This document shows, piece by piece, positions 8,401-16,494 of a stretch of 64,000 bases of DNA. Position numbers and translations under genes: made by a program. The notes beneath the pieces were generated by a model. It did no database searches and was not told where the DNA came from. It was given only the letters and a program-made list of their open reading frames with translations. Numbering within the stretch: position 1 is the stretch's first letter; every line of letters begins with the position of its first letter. Origin of the DNA: Paenacidovorax monticola (GTDB lineage Bacteria > Pseudomonadota > Gammaproteobacteria > Burkholderiales > Burkholderiaceae_C); assembly GCF_014489595.1 (NCBI RefSeq), contig NZ_CP060790.1:4030001-4094000 (forward strand). The letters are read 5' to 3'.

Positions 8401-9957
8401 TCAGGCCTGGAGGAAGAGGCGGTAGGCCGGGTTCTGCGTTTCCTCGACATGGGGGTAGCCCAGTGTGGCAAGGAAGGCGTCGAACGCGGCGGCGTCGCCC
8501 GGCGGCACCTGCATGCCCACGAGGATGCGGCCGTAGTCCGCGCCCTGGTTGCGGTAGTGGAACAGCGAGATGTTCCAGGTGGGCTGCATGAGGCTCAGGA
8601 ACTTGAGCAAAGCGCCGGGACGCTCGGGGAACACGAAGCGCAGCAGGCGCTCGTCCTGGGCCAGCGCCGAGCGGCCGCCCACGAGGTGGCGCAGGTGCTC
8701 CTTGGCCAGTTCGTCGTGCGTGAGGTCCAGTGCCTCGAACCCCTGGCGCTGGAAGTTTCGGGCGAGCTTTTCCGACTCGCCCTTGCCGTGCGTGGTCAGG
8801 CCCACGAACACATGGGCGCGCGCGGCATCGCTGATGCGGTAGTTGAACTCGGTCACGTTGCGCGGGCCGCCAGGCAACTGGCCCACCACCTCGCAGAAGC
8901 GCTTGAAGCTGCCGCGCTCCTCGGGGATGGTGACGGCGAGTAGGGCCTCGCGCTCCTCGCCCACCTCGGCGCGCTCGGCCACGAAGCGCAGGCGGTCGAA
9001 GTTCATGTTGGCGCCGCAGAGGATGGCGGCGTAGGTCTCGCCCTTGGTCTTGTGCTGGGCCACGTACTGCTTGATGGCGGCCACGGCCAGCGCGCCGGCC
9101 GGCTCGACGATGCTGCGCGTGTCCACGAAGATGTCCTTGATGGCGGCGCAGACGGCGTCGGTGTCGACGATGACGAAATCGTCCACGAGGTCGTGCGCGA
9201 CGCGGAAGGTCTCCTCGCCCACGAGCTTGACGGCCGTGCCGTCGGAGAACAAACCCACGTCAGGCAGGGCCACGCGCTCGTGCGCGCGCACGGACTGGGC
9301 CATGGCGTCGGAGTCGTTCATCTGCACGCCGATCACCTTGATCTCGGGCCGCACGGCCTTGATGTAGTTGGACACGCCGGAAATCAGCCCGCCGCCACCG
9401 ATGGCCACGAACACCGCGTCGAGCTGCTGGCTGCCCAGGCTCTGCAGCTGGCGCAGGATTTCCATCGCGATCGTGCCCTGGCCCGCGATCACGTCGGGGT
9501 CGTCGAACGGGTGCACGAAGGTCAGGCCTTGTTCCTTTTCGAGCCGTGCCGCGTGCTGGTAGGCGTCGGAGTAGCTCTCGCCGTGCAGCACGACCTCGCC
9601 GCCGAAACCCTGCACCGCGTCGATCTTGACCTGGGGCGTGGTCGTGGGCATGACCACCACGGCGCGCGTGCCGAGCTTGCGCGCGCTCAGGGCCACGCCC
9701 TGGGCATGGTTGCCGGCCGAGGCGCAGATCACGCCCTTTTGCAACTGCTCGGGCGTGAGGTGCGCCATCTTGTTGTACGCGCCGCGCAGCTTGAAGCTGA
9801 ACACGGGCTGCTGGTCCTCGCGCTTCAGGAGCACCTTGTTGTGCAGGCGGCGGCTCAGGGCGCGCGCGGGCTGCAGTTCGGACTCGACGGCCACGTCGTA
9901 GACGCGCGCGGTGAGGATCTTCTTGAGGTAGTCGGCGGGGGACAGGTGCTGGGTCAT
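8401..9957 (-). CDS. ilvA: Biosynthetic threonine ammonia-lyase
   Basis: PLP enzyme that deaminates threonine to 2-oxobutanoate, the first committed step of isoleucine synthesis. The start chosen is ATG 9957 (MTQHLSPADYLKKILTARV), since the 13 extra codons upstream overlap low-complexity sequence; the product has 518 residues. The PLP lysine lies in FSFKLRGAYNKM, the glycine loop in AIGGGGLISGV and the substrate loop in SAGNHAQGVA. Two C-terminal ACT-like domains (ERGSFKRFCEVVG and ERPGALLKFLSLMQ) mark the biosynthetic, isoleucine-inhibited type. It is transcribed alone. A leader peptide with leucine codons and a terminator lie upstream (see separate entries), which suggests attenuation control. 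Confidence 0.96.
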   Translation of the reverse strand: MTQHLSPADYLKKILTARVYDVAVESELQPARALSRRLHNKVLLKREDQQPVFSFKLRGAYNKMAHLTPEQLQKGVICASAGNHAQGVALSARKLGTRAVVVMPTTTPQVKIDAVQGFGGEVVLHGESYSDAYQHAARLEKEQGLTFVHPFDDPDVIAGQGTIAMEILRQLQSLGSQQLDAVFVAIGGGGLISGVSNYIKAVRPEIKVIGVQMNDSDAMAQSVRAHERVALPDVGLFSDGTAVKLVGEETFRVAHDLVDDFVIVDTDAVCAAIKDIFVDTRSIVEPAGALAVAAIKQYVAQHKTKGETYAAILCGANMNFDRLRFVAERAEVGEEREALLAVTIPEERGSFKRFCEVVGQLPGGPRNVTEFNYRISDAARAHVFVGLTTHGKGESEKLARNFQRQGFEALDLTHDELAKEHLRHLVGGRSALAQDERLLRFVFPERPGALLKFLSLMQPTWNISLFHYRNQGADYGRILVGMQVPPGDAAAFDAFLATLGYPHVEETQNPAYRLFLQA

Positions 9958-10037
9958 GGGTCGGGTGGGGCGCAATGCGGGCCGGGCCGCCATCATAGGC
10001 GCTGTGCTCCCGCGGCCCCTCGGGGTGGTCTCCAGGC

Positions 10038-10070
10038 AAAAAAAAGCCCCAAGCCGTGAAGCTCGGGGCT
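10038..10070 (-). terminator. Rho-independent terminator in the ilvA leader (attenuator)
   Basis: On the minus strand AGCCCC (10070-10065) pairs with GGGGCT (10050-10045), with inner AGC/GCT pairs, followed directly by eight T. It lies between the leader peptide stop (10081) and the ilvA start (9957), so read-through decides ilvA expression. A second hairpin (TCCACC/GGTGGA, 10074-10094) overlaps the last leader codons and the stop, in the place of a classical 1:2 hairpin. Confidence 0.8.
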
Positions 10071-10080
10071 GAATCCACCA

Positions 10081-10125
10081 TTAGAGGAGGTGGAGGAGAC
10101 AATCGGAGCGCAACGGGTTGCGCAT
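10081..10125 (-). CDS. ilvA leader peptide with four Leu codons (MRNPLRSDCLLHLL)
   Basis: A 14-residue open frame, MRNPLRSDCLLHLL, from ATG 10125 to TAA 10081. Four of the last five sense codons are CTC (Leu). This layout (short peptide, run of one amino acid's codons, overlapping hairpin, then a terminator) is that of ribosome-mediated attenuation. Stalling at the Leu codons would free the downstream RNA to form an antiterminator and let transcription enter ilvA. A possible antiterminator pairs GTGGA after the leader with TTCAC in the terminator loop. The regulated amino acid would be leucine although the enzyme serves isoleucine. The peptide is predicted by inspection only. Confidence 0.65.
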   Translation of the reverse strand: MRNPLRSDCLLHLL

Positions 10126-10131
10126 GGGTGC

Positions 10132-10137
10132 AGTATA
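10132..10137 (-). promoter_or_regulatory. Probable -10 box for the ilvA leader transcript
   Basis: The minus strand reads TATACT, close to the sigma-70 consensus, ending six bases before the leader ATG. The expected transcription start therefore falls on or next to the A of that ATG, so the leader peptide may be translated from a leaderless RNA. No strong -35 box was found at 17 bases; TTGCTG lies about 20 bases upstream. Confidence 0.5.
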
Positions 10138-10243
10138 GCGCGAAAAATGCTGCGTTGCAGCAAACAGGCCCCTTGCCGTGCAGGGGCGCGTTTTTCTGTT
10201 GCAATCACGCACCTATCCCCCATTCAGGAGAAAGAACACCACT

Positions 10244-10693
10244 ATGGAATGCACAGTCAGCTGGACCGGCGCAAGCGGAACGCGCTCGGGCATGGGTTTC
10301 GTCGCGGAAACGGGCAGCGGCCACGTCCTGGCCATGGATGGCGCCCCCGATGCCGCCAACCCCGCCAATGGCGGCCAGAACCTGGCGCCACGCCCCATGG
10401 AGACCGTGCTGGCGGGCACGGGCGGCTGCACGGCCTATGACGTGGTGCTGATCCTCAAGCGCGGGCGCCACGATGTGCGGGGCTGCAGCGTCAGGCTCAC
10501 CTCCGAGCGTGCGGCCACCGATCCCAAGGTGTTCACCAAGATCCACATGCAATTCACCGTCACGGGCAAGGGGATCCCGCCCGCCGCCGTGGAGCGCGCC
10601 ATCGCGATGAGCCACGAGAAGTACTGCTCGGCCAGCATCATGCTGGGCAAGACGGCGGAGATCACCACTGGCTTCGACCTGGTGGAGGCCTGA
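10244..10693 (+). CDS. OsmC family protein
   Basis: OsmC/Ohr-type protein of 149 residues, a family of thiol peroxidases and related redox proteins. ATG 10244 (MECTVSWTG) has AGGAG at 10226-10230. The conserved cysteines fit the family: one in LAGTGGCTAYDVV, the second in SHEKYCSASIML. It resembles the YhfA-like group more than Ohr because of the ECTVSWTG start and the GGQNLAPRPMET loop. It stands alone, divergent from the ilvA leader and convergent with coq7. The substrate cannot be told from sequence. Confidence 0.88.
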   Translation: MECTVSWTGASGTRSGMGFVAETGSGHVLAMDGAPDAANPANGGQNLAPRPMETVLAGTGGCTAYDVVLILKRGRHDVRGCSVRLTSERAATDPKVFTKIHMQFTVTGKGIPPAAVERAIAMSHEKYCSASIMLGKTAEITTGFDLVEA

Positions 10694-10711
10694 TCCGGCA
10701 TATCGCCATGG

Positions 10712-10751
10712 GCCTGCCCCGGGAGGGGCGGGCTCAAGGCGGCTTGAGGGT
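10712..10751. other. Two hairpins between convergent osmC-like and coq7 genes
   Basis: A GC-rich hairpin (GCCTGCCCC 10712-10720 with GGGGCGGGC 10725-10733) is followed by CTCAAG-GCGG-CTTGAG. No long T run follows on the plus strand. They may act as a weak shared terminator or RNA 3' end. Confidence 0.45.
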
Positions 10752-11372
10752 TTAAATATAGTGGGCCGTGGTCGTCATGACCTTGGCTGCGGCTTTCATG
10801 AGGGCCTTGGCGGCCGGGGGCAGTTCCTGTGCGCCGGCCGTCTGCGCCTGGGTGGCGTGCCGCTCCTCATCCTCCTTCATGCGGGCTACCACGGCGCGCG
10901 AGGCGGCATCCGCCTCGGGCAGGCGTGCGAGGTGCCCCTGCAGGTGGGCCGAGACCTGGTTCTCGGTCTCCACCACGAAGCCCAGGCTCACGCGGTCGCC
11001 CACCTTGGCGGCGGCCAGGCCCAGGGCGAAGGCCCCCCCGAACCACAGGGGGTTGAGCAGGCTGGGGCGGGCGCCCAGGGCCTCCAGGCGCTCGCGGGTC
11101 CAGGCAAGGTGGTCCGTCTCCTCCTGGGCGGCCTCCAGCAGGTGCTCGCGCAACTGCGGGTCACGGGTGACCGCGGCCTGGGCCAGGTACAGGGCCTGGG
11201 CGCAGACTTCACCCACGTGATTGACGCGCATCAGCGCTCCTGACAGGCGGCGTTCCGCATCGGGCAGATCGGGCTGGGCAGCGTGTGCCTGGGCCGGCGA
11301 TGTCTCGCTGGCGCGCGGCCTCGCGAACAGGGTGCGCAGGGCCTTGTCCGCGGCAATCAATAGCGAATCCAT
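10752..11372 (-). CDS. coq7: Demethoxyubiquinone hydroxylase Coq7
   Basis: Di-iron hydroxylase that makes 3-demethyl-ubiquinone from demethoxyubiquinone in ubiquinone synthesis, at the inner membrane. ATG 11372 ([16 protein letters not shown]) gives 206 residues. The iron ligands are in the expected places: [48 protein letters not shown] and [13 protein letters not shown]. The family is well defined and found in Beta- and Gammaproteobacteria that lack some UbiF-type hydroxylases. It is divergent from the porin gene and convergent with the osmC-like gene. Confidence 0.95.
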   Translation of the reverse strand: MDSLLIAADKALRTLFARPRASETSPAQAHAAQPDLPDAERRLSGALMRVNHVGEVCAQALYLAQAAVTRDPQLREHLLEAAQEETDHLAWTRERLEALGARPSLLNPLWFGGAFALGLAAAKVGDRVSLGFVVETENQVSAHLQGHLARLPEADAASRAVVARMKEDEERHATQAQTAGAQELPPAAKALMKAAAKVMTTTAHYI

Positions 11373-11686
11373 GGTGGTCTGTGAAGGGGTGATATCGCTG
11401 CAAAAGTCGTGTGAAGCAGTCCGTAGGAGGGAGTTGTCGCGAAGGCGAAAGTGCATCCTGTGGAAAACCCCAGGAGGTGGCCTGGTGGCGAATGTTGCAA
11501 CACAACAACGGATTTGTCCGTTCGGCGCCATTGTGAGGGAATTTCTTTGCGAAACCCAGCCGCGTCTGGTGCAATAGGAGCAACTTCCCCATCAGGAGGT
11601 TGGCCCGGGACCGGCGGAATAGAAATCAGGTGCTGCACCCCCAATCTCCGACCGGTACCCTCTGTTAAACCTTGGAGTAACTCGCA
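11373..11686. other. 314-base gap between divergent coq7 and porin genes
   Basis: No gene was found here. It must hold the coq7 promoter and the promoter and leader of the porin. No convincing -35/-10 pair, riboswitch or operator could be picked by eye. A ribosome-binding site GGAG lies shortly before the porin ATG. Confidence 0.6.
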
Positions 11687-12727
11687 ATGAAAAAATCCCT
11701 GCTTGCCCTGGCTGTGCTGGCCGCTTCTGGCGCCGCAATGGCTCAATCTTCTGTGACCATGTTCGGTATCGTGGACGTGGGCGTGGGCCATGTGTCGGCG
11801 ACCAACTCGGTGTCCGGCGTGACCCAAAGCGGCAACTCCTCCAGCCGTCTGGGCTTCCGCGGCGTGGAAGACCTGGGTGGCGGTCTGAAGGCTGGCTTCT
11901 GGCTCGAAGGCGCGATCTCGCCTGACACCGGCACCGGCGCTGGCGCCAACAACGCAGGCCCTGGCTTCGCTTTCTCGCGTCGCTCCACCGTGAGCCTGGC
12001 TGGCAACTTCGGTGAAGTGCGCCTGGGCCGCGAACTGGCTGCTGGCTACGACAAGCCCACCTCCTACGATCCGTTCGGCCAAGTCGGCTTCGCCGCTCTG
12101 CAAGGCTGGACCACCGTTCGCGTGAGCAACGGCGTGAGCTACCGCACCCCCGCCAACCTGGGCGGCTTCTTCGCCACCGTGCACTACGGCTTCGGCGAGC
12201 AAGCTGGCAAGAACAGCTCTGGCCGTTACTTCGGTCTGGCTGGCGGCTACGAAAACGGTCCTCTGAGCGTGACCCTGGCTGCTGACCAAGTCAAGGCTGG
12301 CGTGGTCAACAACGGCTACAGCTCCACGACCCTGGCCAACGACCTGAAGACCTGGAGCCTGGGTGCTTCGTACGACCTGGGTATCGTGAAGCCCGCCTTC
12401 GTGTACCACAGCGAAAAGTCTGGCAGCGTGAAGAACAACATCTACATGCTGGCTCTGACCGCCCCCGTGGGCCCCGGCCGCCTGATCGGTTCGTACGCTC
12501 GTTACGACCTGAAGAACAGCAACAACGATTCCAACGGCCTGGCCATTGGTTACGTGTATGACCTGTCCAAGCGCACCGCCATCTACGGTACGTACGCTCA
12601 CATGAACAACAAGAACGGCGCTGCTCGCAACGTGAACGGCGTGTCCGGCAGCTTCAACACCAACGTGACCGTCGGTGCCGGCGAGAACGTGAACGGCTAC
12701 CAAGTCGGTATCCGCCACGCTTTCTAA
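11687..12727 (+). CDS. Gram-negative trimeric porin, Omp32-like
   Basis: Outer-membrane general porin of 346 residues. MKKSLLALAVLAASGAAMA is a Sec signal peptide cleaved before QSSVTMFGIVDVGVGH, a typical first strand of betaproteobacterial porins. Family marks include SRLGFRGVEDLGGGLKAGFWLE, RRSTVSLAGNFGEVRLGREL and the final strand VNGYQVGIRHAF ending in Phe. Codon choice differs from neighbours (many GCT and CGT codons), which suggests very high expression. A strong terminator follows. Ion preference cannot be told. Confidence 0.94.
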   Translation: MKKSLLALAVLAASGAAMAQSSVTMFGIVDVGVGHVSATNSVSGVTQSGNSSSRLGFRGVEDLGGGLKAGFWLEGAISPDTGTGAGANNAGPGFAFSRRSTVSLAGNFGEVRLGRELAAGYDKPTSYDPFGQVGFAALQGWTTVRVSNGVSYRTPANLGGFFATVHYGFGEQAGKNSSGRYFGLAGGYENGPLSVTLAADQVKAGVVNNGYSSTTLANDLKTWSLGASYDLGIVKPAFVYHSEKSGSVKNNIYMLALTAPVGPGRLIGSYARYDLKNSNNDSNGLAIGYVYDLSKRTAIYGTYAHMNNKNGAARNVNGVSGSFNTNVTVGAGENVNGYQVGIRHAF

Positions 12728-12769
12728 TGTGATGCCGGCATCCGCCGGTATTGCCTAGAGCGCGAACAA

Positions 12770-12802
12770 GCCGCCAGCCTTAGGGCTGGCGGCTTTTCTT
12801 TT
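12770..12802 (+). terminator. Rho-independent terminator after the first porin
   Basis: GCCGCCAGCC (12770-12779) pairs with GGCTGGCGGC (12784-12793) around a four-base loop and is followed by TTTTCTTTT. It separates the two porin genes, so they are expressed independently. Confidence 0.92.
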
Positions 12803-12943
12803 GGCTTCTCGTTGCTTGGGGCTGATTTGTAAGCAAACATTAGGGAAAACCTGTGTTGTGATGGCGCTATTGGACCTATGCCGTCTGTTGAGTGGTTTTT
12901 AGAATCAAATCTCCTTCACTTCACAACAGAAAGAGACAAAAAG

Positions 12944-14076
12944 ATGCGCTTCCTGCTTGCCAAACCGTCCATCGCGCTGGCTGCGCTGGCCATGACCTCC
13001 CCTCTGCTGTTCGCCCAGACGGCTGGCACCAGCAGCGTGCAGCTCTACGGCATCGTGGACGTGGCCTATCGCCACACCAACAACGAAGGCCCCGCAGGCA
13101 GCCCCAGTGGTTCGCTGAACCAGATGGTGGGTGGTGGCATGTCGCAAAGCCGCTGGGGTATCAACGTGACCGAAGACCTGGGCGGCGGCACCAGGGCGCT
13201 GGTCAACCTGGAAAACCGTTTCAGCGCCGACAGCGGCGTGGTGCACTATGGCGCCCCCGCTCCGTACTTCCAGCAGTCGTGGGTGGGCCTGCAGGGCGGT
13301 TTTGGCCGCGTCACGGTGGGCCGCCAGTACAACGTGCTGTTCGATCTGGTGACGAGCACCTATGCCTCGTACCCTATTCACCCTACATGGACGTGTACAA
13401 GCCGGAAATCGGCTTCGCGCTGGGCGCGCGCAACGACAACATGATCAAGTACATGGCCGAGGTGGGCCCGATCCGCGGCGCCTTGCAGTACTCGTTCGAT
13501 GAGAAGAGCCCCACGGGCGGCAAGACCCTGGGCGGCTATCTGCGCTACGCAGACGCCGGCCTGGCCGCAGGCCTGGGTTACGAGAGCTATGAGTTCGCCT
13601 CGGGCAAGAAGGTGAATGCCTGGACGCTGGGTGGCTCGTACCGCATGGGCCCCTGGTACTTCAACGCAGGTTACGGCCAGAACAAGGCTGATGACGGCCT
13701 GACCGCAACGGACCGTGCCGTGCTCGGCGCCATGTGGACCGGCGGCATCAACGGTGGCTTTGGCGGCCCGGCCTTCCTGGCGGCCAACAAGCGCACGATC
13801 TACAAGCTCGGCGTGGGCTACCAGGTGACCACCCAGTTGAACCTGGGCGCGCACTACTTCCGCGCCAAGCAAACGGGTGCCATGGCCACTGCCAAGGCCG
13901 ATGCGGACTTCTTCACGCTGGCCGCTGACTACGCCTTCTCCAAGCGCACGGACGCCTACTTCGAAGTCGATCACACCAAGCTCAAGGGCAACGTGAGCCT
14001 GAACAATTCCGCAGGCGTTGCCAACGGCGCGACCAAGCGCACGGGCTTCACGATCGGCCTGCGTCACCGCTTCTGA
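12944..14076 (+). CDS. Second Gram-negative porin (frameshift)
   Basis: Porin paralogue with signal peptide MRFLLAKPSIALAALAM...LFA and first strand SSVQLYGIVDVAYRHTN. ATG 12944 is preceded by AAGAGA. The frame stops being porin-like after YASYP. Adding one base to CCC at 13372-13374 gives YASYPYSPYMDVYKPEIGF, and the family pattern continues to the last strand KRTGFTIGLRHRF. The corrected product is about 377 residues with the conserved MSQSRWGINVTEDLGGG and VGLQGGFGRVTVGRQYN. It is only distantly alike the first porin. A terminator follows. Confidence 0.88.
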
Positions 14077-14110
14077 TCGCAGGTGCGGGCTGGGCCCGCA
14101 TCTGGCCTTC

Positions 14111-14136
14111 AAGCCCCTGTCCACAGGGGCTTTTTT
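14111..14136 (+). terminator. Rho-independent terminator after the second porin
   Basis: AAGCCCCTG (14111-14119) pairs with CAGGGGCTT (14124-14132) around TCCA, followed by a T run. Confidence 0.92.
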
Positions 14137-14250
14137 ACTGGACCTGCTGGCACGAGGCTTGCTCCATTCCTGAGAGCGGCATGCTGAGGTATCCCCGGTC
14201 CCACGAGGGCCGGCTCCCTGTTAGCATGGCTGCGACTGAACCTGTTCCAA

Positions 14251-15231
14251 ATGCTTGCCTTTATCCTGCGCCGATTGATCCAGGCCGTGATCGTGATGGT
14301 CACTGTTGCCTTCATTTCCTTCATGCTGTTCCAGTTCGTGGGCGACCCCGTGGTCTTCCTGCTGGGCCAGGACGCGACTCCGGAGCAGATCCGCGAATTG
14401 CGTGCCGCCCTGGGGCTGGACAAGTCCTTTGTGGTGCAGTTCTGGCACTTCCTCGTGAATGCCGCCCAGGGTGAGTTCGGCCTGAGCCTGCGCCAGGGCG
14501 CCCAGGTGTCGCGCCTGATCGCCGAGCGCTTCCCAGCCACATTGGAGCTGGCGCTGGTGGCGGCCGTGCTGGCGCTGGTCATCGGCGTGCCCATGGGGGT
14601 GTATGCGGCTCTCAAGCGCGGCACGTTCACGAGCCAGGTGTTCATGACCCTGTCGCTGCTCGGCGTATCGCTGCCCACCTTCCTTATCGGCATCCTGCTG
14701 ATCCTGGTCTTCTCGGTCACGCTGGGCTGGTTCCCGAGCTTCGGCCGTGGCGAGGTCATCAAGCTCGGCTGGTGGAGCACCGGCCTGCTCACGGCCAAGG
14801 GCTGGCACCACATCGTGCTGCCGGCCATCACGCTGGCGATCTTCCAGCTCACGCTGATCATGCGCCTGGTGCGCGCGGAGATGCTGGAGGTGCTGCGCAC
14901 CGACTACATCAAGTTCGCGCGCGCACGCGGCCTCTCCGACCGGGCCATCCATTTCGGCCATGCGCTCAAGAACACGCTGGTGCCCGTGATGACCATCACC
15001 GGCCTGCAGCTCGGCGGCCTGATCGCGTTCGCCATCATCACCGAGACCGTGTTCCAGTGGCCGGGCATGGGCCTGCTGTTCATCCAGGCCGTCACCTTCG
15101 CCGACATCCCCGTGATGGCGGCCTACCTGTGCCTGATCGCCCTGATCTTCGTGGTCATCAACCTCGTGGTGGACCTGCTGTACTTCGTCGTGGACCCGCG
15201 CCTGCGCGTGGGCAAGGCGGGAGGCCACTGA
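14251..15231 (+). CDS. Peptide ABC transporter permease, DppB type
   Basis: Inner-membrane permease of a dipeptide/oligopeptide (Opp/Dpp) ABC importer, 326 residues. It has the N-terminal helix MLAFILRRLIQAVIVMVTVAFI, five more predicted helices and the EAA loop KFARARGLSDRAIHFGHALKN that contacts the ATPases. The C-terminus VVDLLYFVVDPRLRVG is typical of DppB. It is the first gene of an operon: dppB, M20 amidohydrolase, binding protein, dppC, dppD, dppF. Its TGA overlaps the next ATG (TGATG). The exact substrate is unknown; the amidohydrolase suggests N-acylated or short peptides. Confidence 0.93.
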   Translation: MLAFILRRLIQAVIVMVTVAFISFMLFQFVGDPVVFLLGQDATPEQIRELRAALGLDKSFVVQFWHFLVNAAQGEFGLSLRQGAQVSRLIAERFPATLELALVAAVLALVIGVPMGVYAALKRGTFTSQVFMTLSLLGVSLPTFLIGILLILVFSVTLGWFPSFGRGEVIKLGWWSTGLLTAKGWHHIVLPAITLAIFQLTLIMRLVRAEMLEVLRTDYIKFARARGLSDRAIHFGHALKNTLVPVMTITGLQLGGLIAFAIITETVFQWPGMGLLFIQAVTFADIPVMAAYLCLIALIFVVINLVVDLLYFVVDPRLRVGKAGGH

Positions 15232-16450
15232 TGCAGCCCGCGCGCCTGAAGGCCGGTGGCCGGGCCTTCGCGCACATCGCGCAGTTCCACCCCGAACTCA
15301 CCGCTTTTCGCCGCGACCTGCACGCGCACCCGGAGCTGGGCTTCGAGGAGGTCTACACCGCCGCGCGCGTCACCGAGGCGCTCAAGCTCTGCGGCGTGGA
15401 CGAGATCCACGAGGGCATCGGCCGCACGGGCGTGGTGGCCGTGATCCGCGGGCAGGGTCAGTCGAGCGGTTCCATGATCGGCCTGCGCGCCGACATGGAC
15501 GCGCTGCCCATGACCGAGCACAACGATTTCGCATGGAAGTCGGGCAAGCACGGCCTGATGCACGGCTGCGGCCACGATGGCCACACGGCCATGCTCGTGG
15601 GCGCCGCGCGCTACCTGGCCGCCACGCGCCATTTCGACGGCACGGCCGTGCTGATCTTCCAGCCGGGCGAAGAAGGCTTTGCCGGCGCCCGCGTGATGAT
15701 CGAGGACGGCCTGTTCGAGCGCTTTCCCGTGCAGTCGGTCTACGCCATGCACAACTGGCCGGCCATGAAGGCGGGCACCGTGGGCATCAACACGGGGCCA
15801 TGATGGCCGCGGCCGACCGCGTCACCATCGAGGTTACGGGCCGCGGCGGGCACGGCGCGCATGCCTACCAGACGGTGGACGTGGTGCTGGCCTCGGCGCA
15901 CATCATCTCGGCGCTGCAGGGCATCGTGGCGCGCAATGTGCGCCCGCTCGACAGCGCCGTCATCAGCATCTGTGCCATGCAGGCGGGCGACCTGGGGGCC
16001 TTCAGCGTGCTGCCCGGCAGCGCCACGCTGGTGGGCACGGTGCGCACCTTCGATCCGGCCGTGCAGGACATGGTGGAGCGCCGCCTCAAGGAACTGTGCA
16101 GCGCGGTGGCCCTGGGCTTTGGCGCCACGGCCACGGTGCGCTATGAGCGCATGTACCCCGCCACCATCAACACCGAGAGCGATGCGCAGTTCGCCGGCGA
16201 CGTGGCCGAGGCCCTGGTGGGTGCAGAGAACGTGGTGCGCGACCTGGAGCCCAGCATGGGGGCGGAAGATTTCTCCTTCATGCTGCAGAGCCGGCCTGGC
16301 GCCTACCTGCGCCTGGGGCAGGGCAATGGATCGGGCGGCAGCGCCCTGCACAACAGCCGCTACGACTTCAACGACGACGTGCTTCCGCTCGGTGCCGCGC
16401 TGCATGCCAGCCTGATCGAGCACGCCATGCCATTGGCCGCCGCTGCCTGA
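15231..16450 (+). CDS. M20 family amidohydrolase/peptidase (frameshift)
   Basis: Metal-dependent amidohydrolase of the hippurate hydrolase/aminoacylase group (M20D). ATG 15231 overlaps the permease stop. The metal-binding pattern is present: HAHPELGFEE, GLRADMDALPM, HGCGHDGHTAML, QPGEEGFAGARVMI and, in the second frame, PSMGAEDFSFML. The dimerisation domain holds GRGGHGAHAYQTVDV. The frame breaks after GTVGINTGP. Adding one base in GGGGCC at 15794-15799 gives TGP-MMAAADRVTIEV, and the product is about 406 residues. In this operon it probably cleaves the imported substrate in the cytoplasm, since no signal peptide is seen. Confidence 0.9.
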
Positions 16451-16494
16451 GCGGCGGGCCTGCATAAGAATATTCCACCGAGAGGAGCACCCCG

